A stretch of DNA of 64,000 nt from Rhizodiscina lignyota (GCA_010015805.1 ML978128.1:620001-684000), one strand, 5' to 3'. Shown: positions 39,471-50,200, counted from the stretch's first letter. A program made the numbers and translations. Notes: generated by a model from the letters alone, not told the origin.

Positions 39471-40212
39471 GGCATTTTTTTTCCTATGTAACTATAGCTA
39501 ACGATTCACCAAGATGTTGCACAGTTGTTCTGAATGAAGGCACTCGCATTCTTTTTTTTTTTTGGGATTTCTATTCATTGGCAATGCACGTGACAGAATT
39601 TTGCAGTGCCTTGAACCTCTTTATTCTCTCTGAGCTAACTGGTTCTGTAGGGATGCCAGTACGGTTATGCTTTAAGCGCACAGAGCTCGTAATGGCGCGA
39701 ATTAAGCTAGTACTGCCTTGTTGGCCTCGTCAAACTGCGTCACGAGATCGTTGAATACACTTTCCATAGCCGCTATCTCGAAACCCCTGACGAAGCTGCG
39801 AAGTCAATATGAGATTGATAACGTTTGGGTCGAGCAAGAGTGTAGACGTGAATATTTGGTCTCAGCATGCTCAGTTCAGAGACTCTGTCAGCTGGCGGCG
39901 TCTGGTGCAGCAAAAGTCAAGGATATATGGGCAGCGAGGAAGCTGGAGCTTTCCGTTTCGCTCCCAAAGGGCCAGGAGACCCTTTGATTAACTTTCACAC
40001 ACGTGAACTACTCACTCGAACGGTCGAACTCATTTCTTTTCCACAACCTCTGCACGCATAACTCTGAGAGCTGAATCCTCAACGCCTTCCATCCACTTTC
40101 TGCGAAAAATCCTCTCTGATCACACTCTCTCAATAACTCGCGGATAACACAATACGCACCTCCTCCACGGCACCATCCATCAAATCACCAAACGCGCACA
40201 AACACACGCACC

Positions 40213-40626
40213 ATGGCGCAATCTGCACCCACCTTCCTCGGCCTGCCGACCGAGCTGCGCCAGAAAATCCTCGACGAAGCTGCACAAGTCGTTCCATTAC
40301 CACAATCCCATACCAGGGAAGTCAATCCCGACTATTACGACGCAGTCGCCTACTACATCTCCCGGCGGAGGACGATCCGCGCGGTGCTAGCTGTCAACAA
40401 GCTATTGCACCAGGAGATGGTGAACGTTGTGGAGGTGCAAGAGCAGAAGTTTGTGGCGGAACTACCGCGCCTCCGCGAGCAGTACAGGGCCGCGATAGCG
40501 GTCTACTTGGACGAAGACACCGTGCTGTGTGTCGTGAACGAACAACACGAATTCAGCCAGGTTCAAGTCCGCAAGGGCCGTCGTGTGGCAGCGGTACCGA
40601 GTGGAGGGGCTTCTGTGGCGGCGTAG
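40213..40626 (+). CDS. F-box-like small protein
   Basis: The start has excellent context (CACCATGGCG). Residues about 7-25 (PTFLGLPTELRQKILDEA) form the short F-box-like motif common at the start of fungal proteins of this type (LP-x-E-L/I-R-x-x-I). The rest is helical and charged, with RRTIRAVLAVNKLLHQEM. The last 20 residues (RVAAVPSGGASVAA) lose coding character. An overlooked intron near 40570-40620 could extend the protein. A role as an SCF substrate adaptor is possible from the motif only. Confidence 0.65.
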   Translation: MAQSAPTFLGLPTELRQKILDEAAQVVPLPQSHTREVNPDYYDAVAYYISRRRTIRAVLAVNKLLHQEMVNVVEVQEQKFVAELPRLREQYRAAIAVYLDEDTVLCVVNEQHEFSQVQVRKGRRVAAVPSGGASVAA

Positions 40627-41117
40627 AGGAGGAGGAGATCAAGCAGAGAGGGATCTACGATTGGATCCGACGAGGTTCACAAGATGTCCTGGGAGCATTG
40701 CGGGTTTGGAATTGGGCACGACGTTTATATTGCACTTAGCAATTTGGAAATGGTATGGGGAGCACTCGGATTTGAGTCTCCCATTTCCCGTGATATACCT
40801 TCATTCACGCGTCTCACTGTTGTTTGATTGTTCTTACCACTTCGCTACCAGGTTCCGTCCCAATGACCAAAAGCTCCACCGACTACCCAGCGCCCACCAT
40901 CGCGATACTCTCCGATCCCGGATATCTCAGGTGTGAACTCTCTTGCCAACGCAGCTGAAACCTTTATAACATGGCCTCACTATGTTCGAAGAAGGTTGCC
41001 CTCCAATTGAAACCACCGGCAATTATAGGCTTGATATCTGAAGGAGGCTGCCCAATACAAGCTCCGACATTGAATAACTTCGTGTTCTTCTAGTGGTTGG
41101 TATGGCCACCAAACTTC
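40627..41117. other. Intergenic, no gene seen
   Basis: This gap between convergent genes has only short overlapping frames. Part may be 3' untranslated sequence or an unassigned last exon of the F-box-like gene. Confidence 0.4.
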
Positions 41118-41792
41118 TCAGCTCTCTGCTCCATCATCCTCCTCCTCATCGCTTAGCTCTTCGCCAGGCAAGTTCGGAGGGAACCATCCAGCTTCCTCAA
41201 AATCCACCATCAGCTCTCCCAAACTCCCTCTATCCACCTTTACCCCTTCTTTCCTCAGAGCTGTTGCTTGTCGCGTCGCACCGTTTGGGCCCCTACATTT
41301 GTCCTGATTCAGCACCTTGATGTATAATATTGGGTCACGTGAGGACGTGTTCCAGCGCGTCGAGGACGGTGAACTGACCTTGGACTGATCATGCCTTTAG
41401 AGTTAATGACGCGTTGCCAAGGCGTATTTGCCTCATGAAAGCGTGGAGGTTTCTCAGTTTCGTCCTCTGGTTTATCGGGAAGGTGCTTGAGTGCTACGCC
41501 GACCTGTCTTCTGCTCGTCAGACACTTCAAACAGTACGGGGTGCAGTTGGCTACCTTGGACGTTCCGCTGTATATTTTTAGTAAGTTGTACTATTACGAC
41601 ACTGTGGAGATCCTTGAGAATAGAAGGAATGTTAGAAGACTTACGATGTCCCACAAGATACGCTATGTGCCCGTAGCTCGTAACTTTTCCGCGTGGTATT
41701 TGCTGGATCGCCGAATACACCATGTAATACCAGGCCGCCGCTTCTGCCGACTTCGGGCCCTGTGAGCGTTTAGACTTGCCGGCCCGAGGCAT
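41118..41792 (-). CDS. atl1: Alkyltransferase-like DNA repair protein (Atl1/MGMT-like) with a 13-nt microexon
   Basis: Four exons (41792-41645, 41567-41555, 41507-41379, 41292-41118) give 154 residues. The fold is the DNA-binding domain of O6-alkylguanine-DNA alkyltransferase: IPRGKVTSYGHIAYLVG, then RQVGVALKHL. The active-site motif PCHRV is replaced by PWQRV, with Trp in place of the reactive Cys. As in fission-yeast Atl1, the protein should bind and flag O6-alkylguanine for nucleotide excision repair rather than repair it. The microexon supplies PERP, so that the spliced line GHPERPRQVG matches the same-length stretch GMPSYARQVG of fission-yeast Atl1 (recalled sequence). A conserved-looking acidic tail (GEELSDEEEDDGAES) ends the protein. 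The microexon donor (GTAGCC) is weak and its downstream acceptor could be shifted by three bases. Confidence 0.88.
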
Positions 41793-42015
41793 GATGATTG
41801 AATTTGAGACTCTCGAGAGCTTTACATGTCCAAATTCATATAAAACAGCGTCTAAGGAGTCCTGGCGGGACACGCGCTCTGATGATGGATCAGTCTACAT
41901 GTGGTCCGTGCGTGCATCGATCTTGAAGTTGAAATTTCTTGGCAATCGCAACCGTCACTTTATTTGAACTACGACGCTTCGCAGCTACAACATCCTCTAC
42001 CAGCTGTTACTAAAA
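41793..42015. promoter_or_regulatory. Short divergent promoter region
   Basis: These 223 bp separate the starts of the Atl1-like and Bud13 genes and must carry both promoters. No recognised site is visible. Confidence 0.5.
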
Positions 42016-43052
42016 ATGTCTTTGGCCGACTATCTCGCGAAGAAATACCTCACGGCGGACTCGAAATCAGAGAAGAAAGGCAAAAAGCGGAAAAGAAAAG
42101 AAGCCTCTGGCTTCAGCATTGCCGACGATGATACTCTAGGCTGGGAGAACCCGAAGAGCGGACGAGACGACGAGGACACGCCCATAACAGGTACACCTCT
42201 TTTTTCCATCTCATGCTGCAATGGTGAAAAGATACTAACTATTGCTCTCCAGTCGCAACCGGCAGCGCCGAATTCCGCAAAGCCAAAACCAACAACTGGA
42301 CAACAGTCGGCTCTACCGCGCCCTCAAGCGCACAGCTCGACCAGTCCGCCGAAGCCGCCGAAGCAGACGCTATCATCTCCTCCGCCGCAGCAGAGCGGGA
42401 GGCCGCCCGCGAACAGGAGGACGAGGCGCCGGAAATTGTTGACGAAGATGGCGTGACGACGATGCAGTCGGGCGCACTGGCAGGTCTGCAGACGGCAGCG
42501 CAGGTCGCTGCGGCAGTAGACAAGAAGCGCAGGAGGGAGCGGAAGAGAGCGGAGGAGGCGAAAGAAGGAGGCCCGGGAGGAGAGACGATATATCGTGATG
42601 CGAGTGGAAGAATTATCAATGTGGCGATGAAGAGGGCAGAGGCGAGGAAGCAGGCGGAAGAGGAGGAGCGCAAGAAGAGGGAAGCGCAAGAGGCGGCGAA
42701 GGGCGATGTGCAGAGATTGGAGAAGGAGAAGCGCAGGCAGGATCTTCAGGATGCGAAGCTCATGACTGTCGCACGATATGCGGACGACGTGGAGATGAAT
42801 CAGGAGTTGAAGGAGCGAGACAGATGGAATGATCCGGCTGCAGGCTTCATAGCAGAGAAGAAGCAAGGGAAGAGTGTGTCGGGGAGGCCGCTATACAAGG
42901 GCGCTGCTTGGCCTAATCGATATGGGATAAAGCCTGGGCACAAGTGGGATGGAGTGGAACGGAGCAATGGCTTCGAGAAGAAGTGGTTCGAGGCCAGGAA
43001 TCGGCAGAACAGCAGAAAGGAGTTGGAGCACATGTGGCAGATGGATGAATGA
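42016..43052 (+). CDS. BUD13: Pre-mRNA-splicing factor Bud13/Cwc26
   Basis: Two exons (42016-42190, 42253-43052) with a 62-bp intron give 324 residues. Bud13 is a subunit of the RES complex (with Snu17 and Pml1), which binds the spliceosome and helps splicing and nuclear retention of unspliced RNA. The N-terminus [12 protein letters not shown] and the strongly conserved C-terminal block ([32 protein letters not shown], then KKWFE) are diagnostic. The middle is a charged coiled-coil-like stretch ([14 protein letters not shown] onward), and [11 protein letters not shown] is also typical. The gene ends about 100 bp from the 3' end of the convergent mitochondrial-type gene. Confidence 0.93.
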
Positions 43053-43156
43053 AGTGCATACACCATAGGAAGTGGGACTCGACCACATTGGTCTTCAATA
43101 AACAGAATGGCCTATTTGTACAATGCATATACACAATGTGGCGAAGAGCCAAATAA

Positions 43157-45736
43157 TCACCACAATACTTCAACCCACATCTTACCCGGTCTTTCGTAGA
43201 CCAAGCTCCCTTCAGGATAGATTGGAAATCGCCTCCCATGTACACTTCTCGCGAACCTCTTTGCCTCCGCATCACTCTCAAAAGAGACGATCCACCGCAC
43301 ATCCTGCGACAGCTTCTCCTCACTAGGAGCCAGTAGCGCATCGCTGTTGTCTTTGCTATCTTCCACATCACTATCGCTTCTCTCATCCTCAATGTCTCCC
43401 GTCTCGATGAAGTCCTCGTTATCTCGCCCTTTTCGTGACTCCTTGGCTGTAACCTTGACGATGGCGTCTTGAGCATCAACCACAGCAAACGGAAGGCCGC
43501 GACGCTTGCCCTCAAGACTGATAAAGCGCTCAATATCCGAAGTTTGCTGTCCCGCGCCCTCAATGAAGAGGAGCACTTTGTGCTTATGCGGCCACTGAGC
43601 AATCTTCGAATATCCTCCCTCCACAACCAGTCTCTGCAACCAAGGACTGTACGGCTTTTTCATAAAAGAAAGCTGCAGCTTTTGGGTCGTCGACATCAAG
43701 CCGTAGGCCTGCTTGAACGCATCCAAGTCGTCCCCTTTAACCTGATACCCCGGTGGCGGTGGTATGTGCGACAGCATCGACGACTGCGTGTTCTCGCGAG
43801 CGATGCGGTGATGTTTCGAAACATTTGCCAGGTACGCGCTCGCCGCTCTATCCGACTTGAAAATGATGTAGTAGAAGTTCTGACGCTCCATGGTGTGCGG
43901 GTCCCGGCCTGGTATGACTTTGACGAATCCCCCAATGCCCTGCCACTCTGGGATGTGTTTTCCCTTTGGGATGAGTCGCTTAAAATCGTCTTCCACGAGA
44001 GAGTTGCTTGCGTTGCGTAGCAGCAGGACTGTGGGGTCTTCGCCGAGGCTCGCGAAATCCTGGGGGATCCGGCGCCTCTGGTCCACCGCGGCTTTCCGGT
44101 GGGAACGTGAATCGCTTCCCCTTTGATCCGACGAGCCTAACTTCAATCGTGGTATTTCTCGTTCTTGCTGTGATGATTCTTCTTCCTTCTTAACTCTGTC
44201 AGGAAAAAGTTCGTCCACAAGAGAGGTCGAAGTCGTGGTCGAAGAGGCCTCTTCCGGCTCATGGACTAGCTGACGTTTTGGGAACAGTTCATCTGCTATG
44301 GACAATTTGGAGGATTGGTCTGTTCCTTCATCCGCCCTGTCGCGTAAATCATCGGCATCTTCTTCGACTTTCTCTTTCTGGAGGTCTGGCTTGTGCGCAG
44401 GCCGATGTCTAGGAAGGTATTTTGACCGAACATCTGCTCGGCCATTTGACTCAACCTCTCGCGCTTGGTCTGGATTAGAGCCAGAAGCACGAACTTGCGA
44501 TCGTTGCCGTTGCTTCTGGACGGAATCTGTGCCGCGTGGGGAAGAGGAAACGGTTGGCTTCTTAGTCTGGGCACTGTTGGCTGTTGGACTGCTCATGGCT
44601 TGTGGGACTGGAGTCTCAGGTGGCAGCGAAGCCCCGGGAGGTATTAAAGTCTGAAACTCTTTGAAAAGCTCTTCCCGAACTTGCTGCGCAATGTGCTTTG
44701 ACATTTTGAGGATCAGTTCATCCATTGAACCAGGTAGATCAGCGGAAGTCTCAGCAGATGGTAGATGTGGAGGAGATTTCGTCGAGGGGGGAGCCAAAGG
44801 AGAACCCTTCCTTAGCCCTTCGTTAAAAGATTGTGCGGTAGAGCTTGAACTTTTCCTCTCTGGCTCGAGGTCGATGAGCGGAGTTGAAAGTCTCTTCTTG
44901 GGTATCGCTGGCTCCTCTGGACTCCAATTGATATGTCTAGCACGGTCTAGCGTGAGTCCGAGAGACGCCTCTTCCAATGCTTGTTTCTCCGATTGCTCCA
45001 ATCCGATTTCATGGCTGGGAGGCTCTGCTCGAGTTGCAGTTGTAGACAAAACGCGAGTCTGATTGTCAGACGAACTAGGTTGAGGGTCGCTATGCTTTGC
45101 AGAACCAGCCACAGACAATTTCTGACGTGCTGTAGTGCTGAATGTGTCAGATTGGAATCCGTCATGTAACCCATCTCGTTCCGAAGCTCCCCAAACGTCT
45201 TCCTTTTCCTCCAGGGGTATACGAATTACGACCTTTCGAACGAGTTCACCCATTGGCTTACGAGCTATCTCGCCGTGTGTCCCTCTTTCCCGGCCCATTT
45301 GTGTTTGTGTCATAGCCGTTCGTCTCCCCCAGGCGCCAGTAGAGTGCCCGGGCATCTCTCCTGCCCGCGATGCCATATCGCTACTGATATCCGCATTTTG
45401 ACTGCTCTCTCTGAGGCTCTTCTCTTCAATAGATCGTTCGTTGGCAATTCGAGCTCTAGTCTGAGCTCTCCTAGCTCTTTCTTTTCTCTGATCGTCTTTC
45501 TTCACAGAATGGTGATATTTAACGAGCCTACCACTGTGTAGGATATATCGAGAGAGTTGCGGTGGTTCGTTAGATTCTGCTGGCTCCGCATGCTTCTGAG
45601 GTTTATTAATTGGCTTCTGAGACGGACCTAAGGGCTCGTTATTGTCGGTCTTGATTTGTCGGCGTTGGAGGGTCAGAAGAGCCGGCCATGGCGGTCGCAG
45701 AGCTCGCGGAGGCAATTGCCTCACCGATAGCATCAA
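43157..45736 (-). CDS. Putative mitochondrial RNA-binding protein (hypothetical)
   Basis: A single 859-residue open frame. The N-terminus (MMLSVRQLPPRALRPP, then LTLQRRQIKTD) is Arg-rich with no acidic residues and looks like a mitochondrial presequence. Residues about 40-560 are low-complexity, charged and probably disordered. Two compact C-terminal regions remain. At ~570-665 an RRM-like block has PTVLLLRNASNSLVEDDFKRL and, further on, FYYIIFKSDRAASAYL, resembling RNP motifs. At ~715-850 a second block begins HKVLLFIEGAGQQ and ends RWIVSFESDAEAKRFARSVH. I do not recognise a named orthologue. RNA binding in mitochondria is an inference from the presequence and RRM-like features. Confidence 0.75.
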   Translation of the reverse strand: MMLSVRQLPPRALRPPWPALLTLQRRQIKTDNNEPLGPSQKPINKPQKHAEPAESNEPPQLSRYILHSGRLVKYHHSVKKDDQRKERARRAQTRARIANERSIEEKSLRESSQNADISSDMASRAGEMPGHSTGAWGRRTAMTQTQMGRERGTHGEIARKPMGELVRKVVIRIPLEEKEDVWGASERDGLHDGFQSDTFSTTARQKLSVAGSAKHSDPQPSSSDNQTRVLSTTATRAEPPSHEIGLEQSEKQALEEASLGLTLDRARHINWSPEEPAIPKKRLSTPLIDLEPERKSSSSTAQSFNEGLRKGSPLAPPSTKSPPHLPSAETSADLPGSMDELILKMSKHIAQQVREELFKEFQTLIPPGASLPPETPVPQAMSSPTANSAQTKKPTVSSSPRGTDSVQKQRQRSQVRASGSNPDQAREVESNGRADVRSKYLPRHRPAHKPDLQKEKVEEDADDLRDRADEGTDQSSKLSIADELFPKRQLVHEPEEASSTTTSTSLVDELFPDRVKKEEESSQQEREIPRLKLGSSDQRGSDSRSHRKAAVDQRRRIPQDFASLGEDPTVLLLRNASNSLVEDDFKRLIPKGKHIPEWQGIGGFVKVIPGRDPHTMERQNFYYIIFKSDRAASAYLANVSKHHRIARENTQSSMLSHIPPPPGYQVKGDDLDAFKQAYGLMSTTQKLQLSFMKKPYSPWLQRLVVEGGYSKIAQWPHKHKVLLFIEGAGQQTSDIERFISLEGKRRGLPFAVVDAQDAIVKVTAKESRKGRDNEDFIETGDIEDERSDSDVEDSKDNSDALLAPSEEKLSQDVRWIVSFESDAEAKRFARSVHGRRFPIYPEGSLVYERPGKMWVEVLW

Positions 45737-46145
45737 TCGTCGTTCGAGTGACGCGGCACATGGGACGAATGCACGGGAACGTTAGAGCCATCGCAGGTGT
45801 AAATATGCAGGGTGCGAGCTTTGGTCGAGTTGCCGCATACGCGCGTCTATCGCGGAAGCTGAGTAAGTGAAGTTCCGCGGCTGTGAGCTGTCAGCAACGT
45901 CGCTTGGCGTCACTGCGGGCATGGATGCGAGCTTGCTTGGTGAGATTCAGGTCGGCCTCGCCAACCGCATCAGCTCCAAAACACGCTCCCTCTCACCACC
46001 CTGAATTTTTCATTGTTTCCCTTCTGAGCGCCCGGAGATAATTCACCCCCTCACCAACACCTCAAACTCTTTCCGTCTGCGCACGAAACACCCTCATCCA
46101 CCTTCTCCGCCCCACCACGTGCACATGCGCCTCCGAACATCCTAA
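45737..46145. promoter_or_regulatory. Divergent promoter region
   Basis: This 409-bp gap lies between the starts of the mitochondrial-type gene (minus) and the membrane-protein gene (plus). The right half is C/T-rich (CACCCTCATCCACCTTCTCC), as is common upstream of fungal genes. No specific site was recognised. Confidence 0.5.
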
Positions 46146-46865
46146 ATGGCCGTAATATTAGACCTCCTTCCACGCGATGACCAAAATCCACCAGACGATC
46201 ACAAAGACGACCACAATGGCCTCTCGGGCTGGGCCATTTTCATCATCGTTGTCGTAGTCCTTCTCGTCGTTGGCGCCGGCGCATGGTTCCTGTGGGCTTA
46301 CCTCCGCAAGAAACAATCGCCCAATACCAACTATCCTGCGCCTCGCCCCGGCGGTATCGTCGGCTGGTTCAATGACAAGTTCCAAAGCTTGAAGAACAGG
46401 AGATATGCTGCTGGCGCATACGAGGGAACATCTGGCGAGCCGCTCGGGGGGGCACGGGGACGCCGCGGGATGGACCCAGACGAGGCTTGGGATACAAGAG
46501 TCGGAAATGAGGCCGATGTATATGGGCCTGGTGGATACTATGAGGAACAGGAGCTTGGTCTGCAACCCCCTGGTGGCCCAACGGCATACTCGGGTACGGG
46601 ATATGGAGCGCCTTCTCCAGGATTGCATGTGGAGGAAGAACGGGGAAGAAGTCGAAGCAGAAGCAGACAGAGAGACTTTGACGACCGCGACGATTCAGAG
46701 ATGGGAAGGTCAAGAGCGGCCAATCCATTCAGCGACGATGCCGCATCCAGTATGAGAGGCGTCAGCCCAAGACCGCTGGACACATCTGGCGCCCGAGACC
46801 ACCAAGGCGACCACACCGGTAACAGCCCAACAGAGAGGAGGAGTATGTTCCGAGAAGCCGTTTAG
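46146..46865 (+). CDS. Single-pass membrane protein with disordered cytosolic tail
   Basis: An open frame of 239 residues. After an acidic N-terminus (DDQNPPDDHKDDHNG) comes one transmembrane segment at about 27-51 (WAIFIIVVVVLLVVGAGAWF), followed by a basic stop-transfer region (YLRKKQ). A conserved-looking block follows (GGIVGWFNDKFQSLKNRRYAAGAYE). The remaining tail is Gly-, Arg-, Asp- and Ser-rich (RGRSRSRSRQRDFDDRDD) and ends MFREAV. No cleavable signal peptide is evident, suggesting a type III or signal-anchor topology with a cytosolic tail. Similar proteins are widespread in Pezizomycotina without a known role. Confidence 0.75.
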   Translation: MAVILDLLPRDDQNPPDDHKDDHNGLSGWAIFIIVVVVLLVVGAGAWFLWAYLRKKQSPNTNYPAPRPGGIVGWFNDKFQSLKNRRYAAGAYEGTSGEPLGGARGRRGMDPDEAWDTRVGNEADVYGPGGYYEEQELGLQPPGGPTAYSGTGYGAPSPGLHVEEERGRSRSRSRQRDFDDRDDSEMGRSRAANPFSDDAASSMRGVSPRPLDTSGARDHQGDHTGNSPTERRSMFREAV

Positions 46866-47663
46866 TGCACGAAACACGATTCGACGCATGATTACTCAGG
46901 GATTATGATGGGCGTTTGAGGGTGTCAGCGAAATAGGAGCTTTCTTTTTTCTTTCGACGTGTATATTGACGGATCACCATATCTAGCCCAATACCATTGG
47001 AAGGCAACTCGACTTTTATGTATGGGCCCATGAGGAGGGATTTCTCTGAGGGCGGAAAATGCACCTGGCGGAAGTGTCCTGAAAGGCACAAGTCACATCT
47101 AGATCAACTACTTGTAATTCTGTTTCAAACAAGGCCCAGAAACCAGCTGGGCATCTCCTACGATATTTGAATCCTGTGTACAGTCTGATCATGAGATCGC
47201 ATTAAGGGCAGTGTCACTGAGTGAGATCTTGTCAGCTAGCGAGAGAGTACCAAGATCCGGTAAGTCTGTATACCGTTCGAAAGTAGTATCAAGATCCGTT
47301 AGGTTTGTATGGCGTTCGAAAATAGTTCGGACAGGAGCGTCAAGGACGGTCTCTGTTCCTTTGATATGATTCGGCTGGTCAATCAAAAATGCGGTTCCGT
47401 CTCGTCATGTCAAACAGCGTCACTGAGGTAGAAAGCAGATCGCGTCTTCACCTAAGTTATGTGGGAGATCCCTGCCGTGCAATGACGTGTGGATCTACGC
47501 GGATCTCGCAGCTGCACCGAAATCCTGGCACGACTCCGATACATTTTGTACAGCCCCTCTTCCCGTTTCCTAGATACTCAAAGCTTTCTACTGATTGTTC
47601 AATTCCTAATTTGTTACAAAACCGTCAAGTGACGACGTCTCAAGGAGGCGGAAGAGACCCACC
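46866..47663. other. Intergenic with a short tandem repeat
   Basis: The gap before the TMEM16 gene has no credible gene. A 39-bp unit is repeated twice in tandem, and the promoter of the next gene should occupy the right part. Confidence 0.5.
47247..47324. repeat. 39-bp tandem repeat, two diverged copies
   Basis: Copies start at 47247 (GTACCAAGATCCGGTAAGTC) and 47286 (GTATCAAGATCCGTTAGGTT) with an exact 39-bp spacing. Both continue to a shared CGTTCGAAA. Most differences are single substitutions. A third, partial copy lies about 8 kb away at 39094-39123. Confidence 0.7.
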
Positions 47664-50088
47664 ATGGCTCCTGAACCAAAGAGCCCCGGACTCCAGACGA
47701 ACATGGACGTCGAGTACGTGATTGTCTACAGATTTGCAAAAGTTGGTAAGAATGCTGAGTTGAATCGTCAACGACTCGCGCTGATAGCTTTATCAGAGAA
47801 GCAGAAAGCCACGGAAGAGTTCAGCAGCCTCGTGGAGGCGTTAGGCAATGTCGGTCTAGCCACGGAGGTCCGCAATGGAGAGAGCCACTCTCTCCTAATC
47901 TTCGTAAAGGTGGCCTCCGAAGAACATCTCTTTGGAGAAGTATATCGATCACGGTATGTTCGATATTGCCCCCCCTCCACCCGTAGAGCAACCTCTGATT
48001 AGGTATCACAGTGTCCGCGACTGGCTTTATGGCGTCCGAGCCGCCGCTCCCCCCAAAGAGACCCGCGGCGCTCTCGAATCCGAGCCTATGTATGAAGCAG
48101 AACGTCTCCGAATCATATTTCAGCTCATTACAAACTCTGAAGCAGAAGGTGGGGCGGGCATCACACTGAAGGAAGGCAAATGGAAGAATGTCGAGTCCAT
48201 CTTCGCTCTCCATGACCACGCACATAACAAGGAATGGATCAACCAATGGGCGCGGAAATGGTTTCTCAGCCCGGAGGATCTCGATGATATCAGGAATCGG
48301 CTTGGAGAGAAGGTTAGTTGTCACATACTTGGCGGAACTATAATCGGGCCCTTGGGGCTAACAAGGTGCAGATTGCATATTATTTCGCTTTCACACAGGC
48401 CTATTTTATGTTCCTCCTTGCACCTGCTGCGTTCGGCTTCGCATCCTATTTCCTCCTTGGCCACTATTCCTCCACGTACGCCATTGTTAACTCCCTACTC
48501 TGCACGGTCTTTACAGAGTGGTGGAAGCACCAGGAAGTCGACCTCGCTGTGAGATGGGGAGTTCGAAACGTCTCGCAAATCGCATCAAGAAATCGAGAGT
48601 TCAAGCAAGAGAAGGTGGTTACAGATCCGGTGACTGGGGAGCAGGTGGCTTTCTTTCCTGCTACTAAACGTCTTCAGCGACAGTTTCTGCAAGTGCCGTT
48701 CGCAATTCTGTGCGCGACCGTTCTTGGAACTCTCATTGCGACCTGTTTTGGGATTGAAATCTTCATCTCCGAAGTCTACAATGGCCCATTGAAGAGCGTT
48801 TTGGTATGTATCAGTTACTGTACTGAGTATGACGGGTGCTAATATGTTCCAGGTCTTCTTACCAACTGGCATTCTGACCACGTGCATGCCTATCCTATCC
48901 ACGGTTCTTACAAACTTCGCAACGCAACTCAACCACTTTGAGAACTACGAGACGCAGGCAGCCTACGACACCGCTTTTACGCAGAAAATCTTCGTTATTA
49001 ACTTTATCACCTCATACCTCCCCATCCTACTCACAGCATTTGTATACGTCCCATTCGGCACGCTCCTTGTCCCATACCTCGACATCTTCAGTGTCACGGT
49101 CAAGCCGTTCGCTAAGCATCAGAAGGAAATGGAGCTCCCGGCTGCAGGCTTCGAAATCAACCCCATGCGTCTCCGCAAGCAAGTCATCTACTTCACCGTG
49201 ACAGCTCAAATCGTCAATCTCGGAATGGAAGTCATCGTGCCCTACCTCAAGCGCAAAGGCTTCGCTAAGTTCAAGAAGATGCAAAGCGAGCGCGCCGCAA
49301 AGAATGGCGGCGCCGTACCTGATGCTGGCGCGAATGATTTACCAGACGAACATGCCTTCCTCACGCGCGTCCGTCAAGAATCAGAGCTGGATGTTTATGA
49401 TGTGACGACCGACCTGCGCGAGATGGTTCTGCAGTTCGGCTATCTAAGTCTTTTCTCCGTGGTCTGGCCACTGACAGCATGTTCCTTCCTCGCAAACAAC
49501 TGGCTCGAGCTGCGTGCCGATGCGCTGAAGATTACTATCGAGATGCAGCGACCCACGCCGTGGAGAGCCGACACTATCGGCCCATGGCTCGACTCGCTCG
49601 CCTTCCTCACCTGGCTCGGCAGCATTACGACCTCTGCATTAGTCTTCCTGTTCTCGAACGACGGCCTCGGTCCCGATGGCACGCCGTACGCGATTAAGGG
49701 CTGGGCGCTCCTTGCGACAATCATGTTCTCGGAACATCTGTTCCTTCTTGTGCGGTGGGGCGTCAGCATTGCAATTAGCAAAGTTGACAGTCCCGGCCGG
49801 CAGAAGGAGAGGCGTGAGAGGTATTTGGTTCGCAAGCAGTACTTTGACGAGAGCCTGAGCGAGTTGGAGAAAATACCGAGCTTGAAGGATGCCGCGACGG
49901 ACGAGAACATTACGCGTCGGAGCTTAGAGGATGAGGCGAGAGATGCGACGTTGGGCAACAGTCGCGTCGAAGACAAGTTCTGGGCACGGCAGAGAAATTG
50001 GAGGGAGACGGCGAAGGTTGGGGCGGGCTTGATCGAGAGGAGTGCGCCGACGGACGTGAAAGAGCGAGAAAGCAAAAAGGAACTCTGA
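47664..50088 (+). CDS. TMEM16/anoctamin family membrane protein (Ist2-like)
   Basis: Four exons (47664-47953, 48003-48312, 48372-48803, 48853-50088) give 755 residues. The protein belongs to the TMEM16 family, whose fungal members (for example afTMEM16 and nhTMEM16) are calcium-activated lipid scramblases or channels; yeast Ist2 also tethers ER to plasma membrane. The N-terminal cytosolic part includes EVYRSRYHSVRDWLYGVR (formed by splicing). The membrane core begins IAYYFAFTQAYFMFLLAPAA, has SSTYAIVNSLLCTVFTEWW, and contains the conserved FISEVYNGPLKSVLVFLPTG segment and an E/N-rich middle helix region. The tail is charged and helical. The start has good context (CACCATGGC). The 3' end is 112 bp from the convergent helicase gene. 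Confidence 0.92.
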
Positions 50089-50200
50089 AGAGCGATTTTC
50101 GGTCACTTGCTTCAAATTGAGTATGCAGCAATTGAGCAACGGTGCTGTCGGCGTCATTTCTGTTCATTCGACCTAGGACATATGCTAGTATCAGTACGTT

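Larger units (their letters stand above)
38869..40212. other. Intergenic with a possible Pol III unit, otherwise no gene
   Basis: Besides the candidate Pol III unit and a short dispersed repeat copy (39094-39123), this stretch has T-runs at 39464-39482 and 39552-39563. It also has a candidate 5' leader rich in CA before the F-box-like gene. Open frames here lack domains. Confidence 0.4.

Noticed and set aside
47791-47799. TTATCAGAG as a further iron GATA-factor site
   Set aside because: It has one mismatch and lies inside the TMEM16 coding sequence.
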